NCBI GenBank assembly: GCA_002391075.1
Contig: DGRN01000010.1
Span: 26,050-90,049, forward strand
Reading direction: 5' to 3'
DNA from: Candidatus Saccharibacteria bacterium UBA4387
Lineage (GTDB): Bacteria; Patescibacteriota; Saccharimonadia; Saccharimonadales; Saccharimonadaceae
Length of the DNA: 64,000 bases
Below the pieces are notes generated by a model. The model made no database searches. It had not been told where the DNA came from and saw only the letters and a list, made by a program, of their open reading frames with translations. A program made the translations under genes and the position numbers. Shown piece after piece: positions 61,487-64,000 of the stretch. Each line of letters opens with the position of its first letter. The stretch's first letter is position 1.

Positions 61487-62735
61487 ACTTAATTTTCGCC
61501 AGCGCCTTCTTTATCTCGTCCAGCTCATAATAAGCGTGCGCACCATCCGCCCGCTCAATCGTCTTCTCATTTCCTTTACCAAGAAACATCACCGTATCGC
61601 CCGTCTTCGCCATCTTACAAGCCTCCAAAATCGCCGACGGCCTATCCAAAATCAAGAACAAATCTGCGCCATCCTTCTTGCCAGACTCGCGCGCCCCCTC
61701 CGCAATCTGTTCCAAAATCTCCATCCCAGGCGTATCGCGGTCATCTTCCTCGGTCAACACCACCACATCGGCAAACTTACCCGCAATTTCACCCATCGGT
61801 TTCCGCTTCGACGGATCACGGCGCCCACCAGCCGACCCAAACATCACAATCAAGCGCCCCTTAGTCGCCTTCTTCATATCTGGCAGCAGCTTCTCAAACG
61901 CATCCGGCGTATGTGCATAATCCATAATCGCCGTAAATTTCTGCCCCTCATCAATCCGCACCATTCGCCCCTCAACCGAATCCAGCGCCGCAATTCCATC
62001 CGCAATTTCCGCGTCCGACAAGCCCAAACGCCGCCCGACCGCCACACAGGCCAGGGAATTATAAACATTAAACTTTCCAGCCACCTGCGTCCGAATCTTC
62101 AAACCATCCGAGCAAACATACTCAACGCCATCCGCTTTCAGCTTAATCTTCTCAGCCTTCAAATCCCCATATTCAACCCCGTAAGTCGTATATTTCTCAA
62201 CATCACTCTCAAAATATTCCGCCGACGGATCATCCGCATTTATCACACCAAAGCGCGCCTTCTTAAACAGCTTCCGCTTCGCATCGCGATAATTCTCAAA
62301 AGTCTTATGATAATCCAAATGCTCATGCGTCACATTCGTCATCACCGCCACATCAATCGGAATCCCCAAATCCCGATACTGCGCCAAGGCATGACTCGTC
62401 AACTCCAGCACCAAATACTCCGCCCCCGCATCCGCAATCTTCTTAATCCTCTCATTCAACGGCTTCACATCCACGGTCGTCATGTGCTCAACTTGCTCAT
62501 GCACTTCATCGACGCCCCAGCCAACCGTCGTCATCAAGCCAGCCTTCCGCCCAGCTGTATTCAGCATTTTCCAAATCATGAAAGAGGTTGTCGTCTTACC
62601 GTTCGTACCCGTCACGCCAATCACCGTCATTCGCCGAGCCGGAAAACCACTCAGCCCACCATACAGCGCCGCCTTACCAAAATGATACGGCAGTACAAGT
62701 TTGTCATAAAACGGAATTTTCTCTTTCATACCCAT
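61485..62735 (-). CDS. murE: MurE-type Mur ligase lacking the N-terminal domain
   Basis: ATP-dependent amino-acid ligase of peptidoglycan synthesis, 416 aa. GVTGTNGKTTTSFM is the P-loop, VLELTSHALAQ and TNVTHEHLDYH carry MurE-type residues, GKFNVYNSLA is the central domain motif, IMDYAHTPDAFEKLL and FGSAGGRRDPSKRKPMG start the C-terminal domain, and EEDDRDTPGMEI occupies the specificity-loop position. Full MurE has about 90 more N-terminal residues for UMP binding. The loop is neither DNPR (meso-DAP type) nor a familiar Lys-type sequence, so the amino acid added is unclear. TAAAAT stands 6 nt before the ATG. It might instead act on another substrate, as CapB/MurT-like ligases do. Confidence 0.88.
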   Translation of the reverse strand: MGMKEKIPFYDKLVLPYHFGKAALYGGLSGFPARRMTVIGVTGTNGKTTTSFMIWKMLNTAGRKAGLMTTVGWGVDEVHEQVEHMTTVDVKPLNERIKKIADAGAEYLVLELTSHALAQYRDLGIPIDVAVMTNVTHEHLDYHKTFENYRDAKRKLFKKARFGVINADDPSAEYFESDVEKYTTYGVEYGDLKAEKIKLKADGVEYVCSDGLKIRTQVAGKFNVYNSLACVAVGRRLGLSDAEIADGIAALDSVEGRMVRIDEGQKFTAIMDYAHTPDAFEKLLPDMKKATKGRLIVMFGSAGGRRDPSKRKPMGEIAGKFADVVVLTEEDDRDTPGMEILEQIAEGARESGKKDGADLFLILDRPSAILEACKMAKTGDTVMFLGKGNEKTIERADGAHAYYELDEIKKALAKIK

Positions 62736-62780
62736 ACCTAAATTTTACCCCATTCCATCCTAAAAGACGCATTTTCCAAC

Positions 62781-62806
62781 AAAAATGGCCCCGACAATCG
62801 AGGCCA
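62781..62806 (-). terminator. Terminator of the 81-aa gene
   Basis: TGGCC-CG pairs with CG-GGCCA (one mismatch), followed by T runs on the minus strand. Confidence 0.7.
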
Positions 62807-62812
62807 AAAAGT

Positions 62813-63058
62813 TCAAATATGCAACTTGTCCATTTTCCGAAGAATTTCCTGCGCAAAGCAGTACATCTCGTCAATAGACCCGACGCAAAACGCCGGCACA
62901 TATTCAATCGTGTCGCCGCCGTAAATCAAGTCATGAAGAATCCTCCGGTAATTATTCCTCGTCTTTTTCTTGACGAATTTTCGGAACAACTCCCTCAGCG
63001 GCAAAAACTTTTTCATCTCTTCATAGGACAAGTGCGCAACATAAGCAGTAATGTTCAT
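62813..63058 (-). CDS. Small unrecognised protein (81 aa)
   Basis: MNITAYVAHLSYEEMKKFLPL begins a basic, probably helical protein (ELFRKFVKKKTRNNYRRIL) with two Cys and no membrane helix. No family is recognised. Evidence for a real gene: promoter TTGACT-N17-TATAAT, an AAGGAGGGG SD at good spacing, and a terminator. It belongs with the other small orphans (69, 84, 145, 169 aa) that share this strong expression layout. Confidence 0.65.
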   Translation of the reverse strand: MNITAYVAHLSYEEMKKFLPLRELFRKFVKKKTRNNYRRILHDLIYGGDTIEYVPAFCVGSIDEMYCFAQEILRKMDKLHI

Positions 63059-63088
63059 CTCTTACCCCTCCTTAGAGCATATCCTTCC

Positions 63089-63117
63089 ATTATACCACAA
63101 ATCCACCAAAAAGTCAA
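63089..63117 (-). promoter_or_regulatory. Promoter of the 81-aa gene
   Basis: On the minus strand TTGACT (plus 63112-63117), 17-nt spacer, TATAAT (plus 63089-63094). Confidence 0.85.
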
Positions 63118-63154
63118 TCTAACCATCTTCATCGCCACCGCCTAAATCCAGCAA

Positions 63155-63181
63155 TTAGCACTCGCCACTTGACAGTGCTAA
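63155..63181 (+). promoter_or_regulatory. CIRCE operator (HrcA-binding site)
   Basis: TTAGCACTC-N9-CAGTGCTAA differs from the CIRCE consensus (TTAGCACTC-N9-GAGTGCTAA) at one base. The operator overlaps the groES -35 box, so HrcA repression of the heat-shock operon is expected. No hrcA gene is in the window. Confidence 0.95.
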
Positions 63182-63197
63182 TTTTGCGCGCTACACT
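63169..63197 (+). promoter_or_regulatory. groESL promoter
   Basis: TTGACA (63169-63174), lying inside the CIRCE element, 17-nt spacer, TACACT (63192-63197). Confidence 0.9.
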
Positions 63198-63233
63198 AGT
63201 CGTAGAACTAATTTTTCAGGAGGAAAATTACCT

Positions 63234-63488
63234 ATGTCTATCAAACCTTTAGCCGACCGCATCGTTGCTAAGAAAGAAGCTGCCACCACCGCGACCGCTT
63301 CCGGCATCTTGCTCGGCGAAGCAAAAGAAAAATCAAACACCGCCACCGTCGAAGCTGTCGGCCCAGACGTTAAAAACGTCAAAGCCGGAGACCGCGTAAT
63401 TTACCAAGAATATTCCGCCACCGAAGTAAAACTTGACGGTACCGATTATCTCATTATCAAAGAAGAAGATTTACTAGCAACATTATAA
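63234..63488 (+). CDS. groS: Co-chaperonin GroES
   Basis: Ten-kDa lid of the GroEL folding chamber. SIKPLADRIVAKK starts the family, ASGILLGEAKEKSNTATVEAVG covers the mobile loop and following strand, and GDRVIYQEYSATEVKLDGTDYLIIKEEDLLATL closes it. At 84 aa it is about ten residues shorter than most GroES. SD AGGAGG. groEL follows after 10 nt. Heat-shock control by CIRCE/HrcA is predicted. Confidence 0.97.
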   Translation: MSIKPLADRIVAKKEAATTATASGILLGEAKEKSNTATVEAVGPDVKNVKAGDRVIYQEYSATEVKLDGTDYLIIKEEDLLATL

Positions 63489-63498
63489 GGAGTAGAGC

Positions 63499-64000
63499 AT
63501 GGCAAAGAAAATTTTTTATGACGCAGAAGCTCGCGAGAAAGTTCTCGGCGGCGCAAAAGCACTTTACGACGCAGTCAAAGTCACTTTCGGTCCAAAAGGC
63601 CGCAACGTTGTTATCGAAAAAAGCTACGGCGCACCAACCATCACCCATGACGGCGTAACCGTCGCCGAAGCTGTCGATCTCGGTAATAACGACGACGAAA
63701 CCCTCGGCTACCAGATGGGCGCCAAGCTCATCAAGACCGCCGCACAAAAGCTCAACAAAGCCGCCGGCGATGGCACCACTACCGTCACTGTCCTAACCTA
63801 CAACATCATCGCCGAAGCCAACAAGCTCATCGCTGCTGGCCACAACCCAATGGATCTCCGCAAAGGCATCGAAGCTGCCGGCGCCGAAATCGTCAAGGGC
63901 ATCGACAAAATGGCCGAAAAAATCGAAGGCGACGACAAGAAAATCGCCGAAGTTGCCACCATTTCTGCCGGCGACGCCGAAATCGGCAAGCTTATCGCTG
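63499..64000 (+). CDS. groL: Chaperonin GroEL (partial, N-terminal 167 residues)
   Basis: ATP-driven folding chamber subunit. AKKIFYDAEAREKVLGGAKA, VTFGPKGRNVVIEKSYGAP, THDGVTVAEAV and the ATP-binding AAGDGTTTVTVLTY are clear, followed by GHNPMDLRKGIEAA. The gene runs past the end of the window. It is preceded by AAGGAG and is the second gene of the CIRCE-regulated operon. Confidence 0.97.
   Translation, partial: MAKKIFYDAEAREKVLGGAKALYDAVKVTFGPKGRNVVIEKSYGAPTITHDGVTVAEAVDLGNNDDETLGYQMGAKLIKTAAQKLNKAAGDGTTTVTVLTYNIIAEANKLIAAGHNPMDLRKGIEAAGAEIVKGIDKMAEKIEGDDKKIAEVATISAGDAEIGKLIA

Overview
The window looks like a chromosome segment from a reduced, ultra-small bacterium of the Patescibacteria (CPR), most likely Candidatus Saccharibacteria (TM7). 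This rests on inference: very compact gene order, a high share of unrecognised proteins, many genes with no Shine-Dalgarno (SD) site, a MurE-type ligase without its N-terminal domain, a DUF5663-like small protein, and giant wall/surface proteins built from Cna-B-like repeats. The top strand is rich in C and A over nearly the whole 64 kb whichever way genes point, so the window probably lies within one replichore with the bottom strand leading.

Layout. 1-6.6 kb: end of an unknown gene, then a 1998-aa secreted Cna-B-repeat surface protein (minus). 6.6-12.7 kb: cysS, then a minus-strand operon of an SPFH-domain protein plus two membrane proteins with twin zinc ribbons. 12.8-14.0 kb: a secreted protein with the same PNTAD-type tail as the giant protein. 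14.1-18.6 kb: ppa, and a tight operon gap-rpiB-rpe-pfkB-LOG linking glycolysis to ribose-phosphate salvage. 18.7-25 kb: a glycerophosphodiester phosphodiesterase, dnaE, a small acidic protein, a divergent DHFR-like protein and a TlyA-like methyltransferase. 25.4-28.5 kb: a DUF3152-like secreted metalloprotease, a coiled-coil membrane protein and a lipid kinase, with a thioredoxin-fold protein opposite. 28.6-33.5 kb: orphan proteins, tRNA-Ser(GGA) and a MacB-like ABC exporter. 33.6-40.2 kb: a three-gene cluster of large unrecognised proteins sharing a repeated domain. 40.3-52.1 kb: tsaD, a DegT-type aminotransferase, an orphan IS1634-like transposase N-terminus, valS, HIT, tRNA-Ser(CGA), tRNA-Arg(GCG), and a degenerate Mur-ligase paralogue coupled to an amidinohydrolase. 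52.1-52.8 kb: two consecutive protein-free units with promoter, strong secondary structure and terminator, probably two structured RNAs. 52.9-60.8 kb: a 2656-aa paralogue of the first giant protein with 16 Cna-B-like repeats. 60.9-64 kb: a degenerate MYG1-like protein, a MurE-type ligase, a small orphan, and a CIRCE-controlled groES-groEL (groEL runs off the end).

Two expression styles are visible. Many housekeeping genes (cysS, dnaE, tlyA, tsaD, valS, murE-like and others) have a -10 box only 6-12 nt before the ATG and no SD, which predicts leaderless mRNAs. Small orphan proteins and stress or surface genes instead have textbook -35/-10 promoters and strong SD sites. Two kinds of 19-bp palindrome (8-3-8 geometry) form intergenic arrays, one with an exact 32-bp period.

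The most promising undescribed material is the 33.6-40.2 kb cluster, the 52.1-52.8 kb RNA pair, the pseudo-Mur ligase/amidinohydrolase pair, and the 32-bp-period palindrome arrays. Identifications are by reading translated sequence and recalling family motifs; no database search was run.
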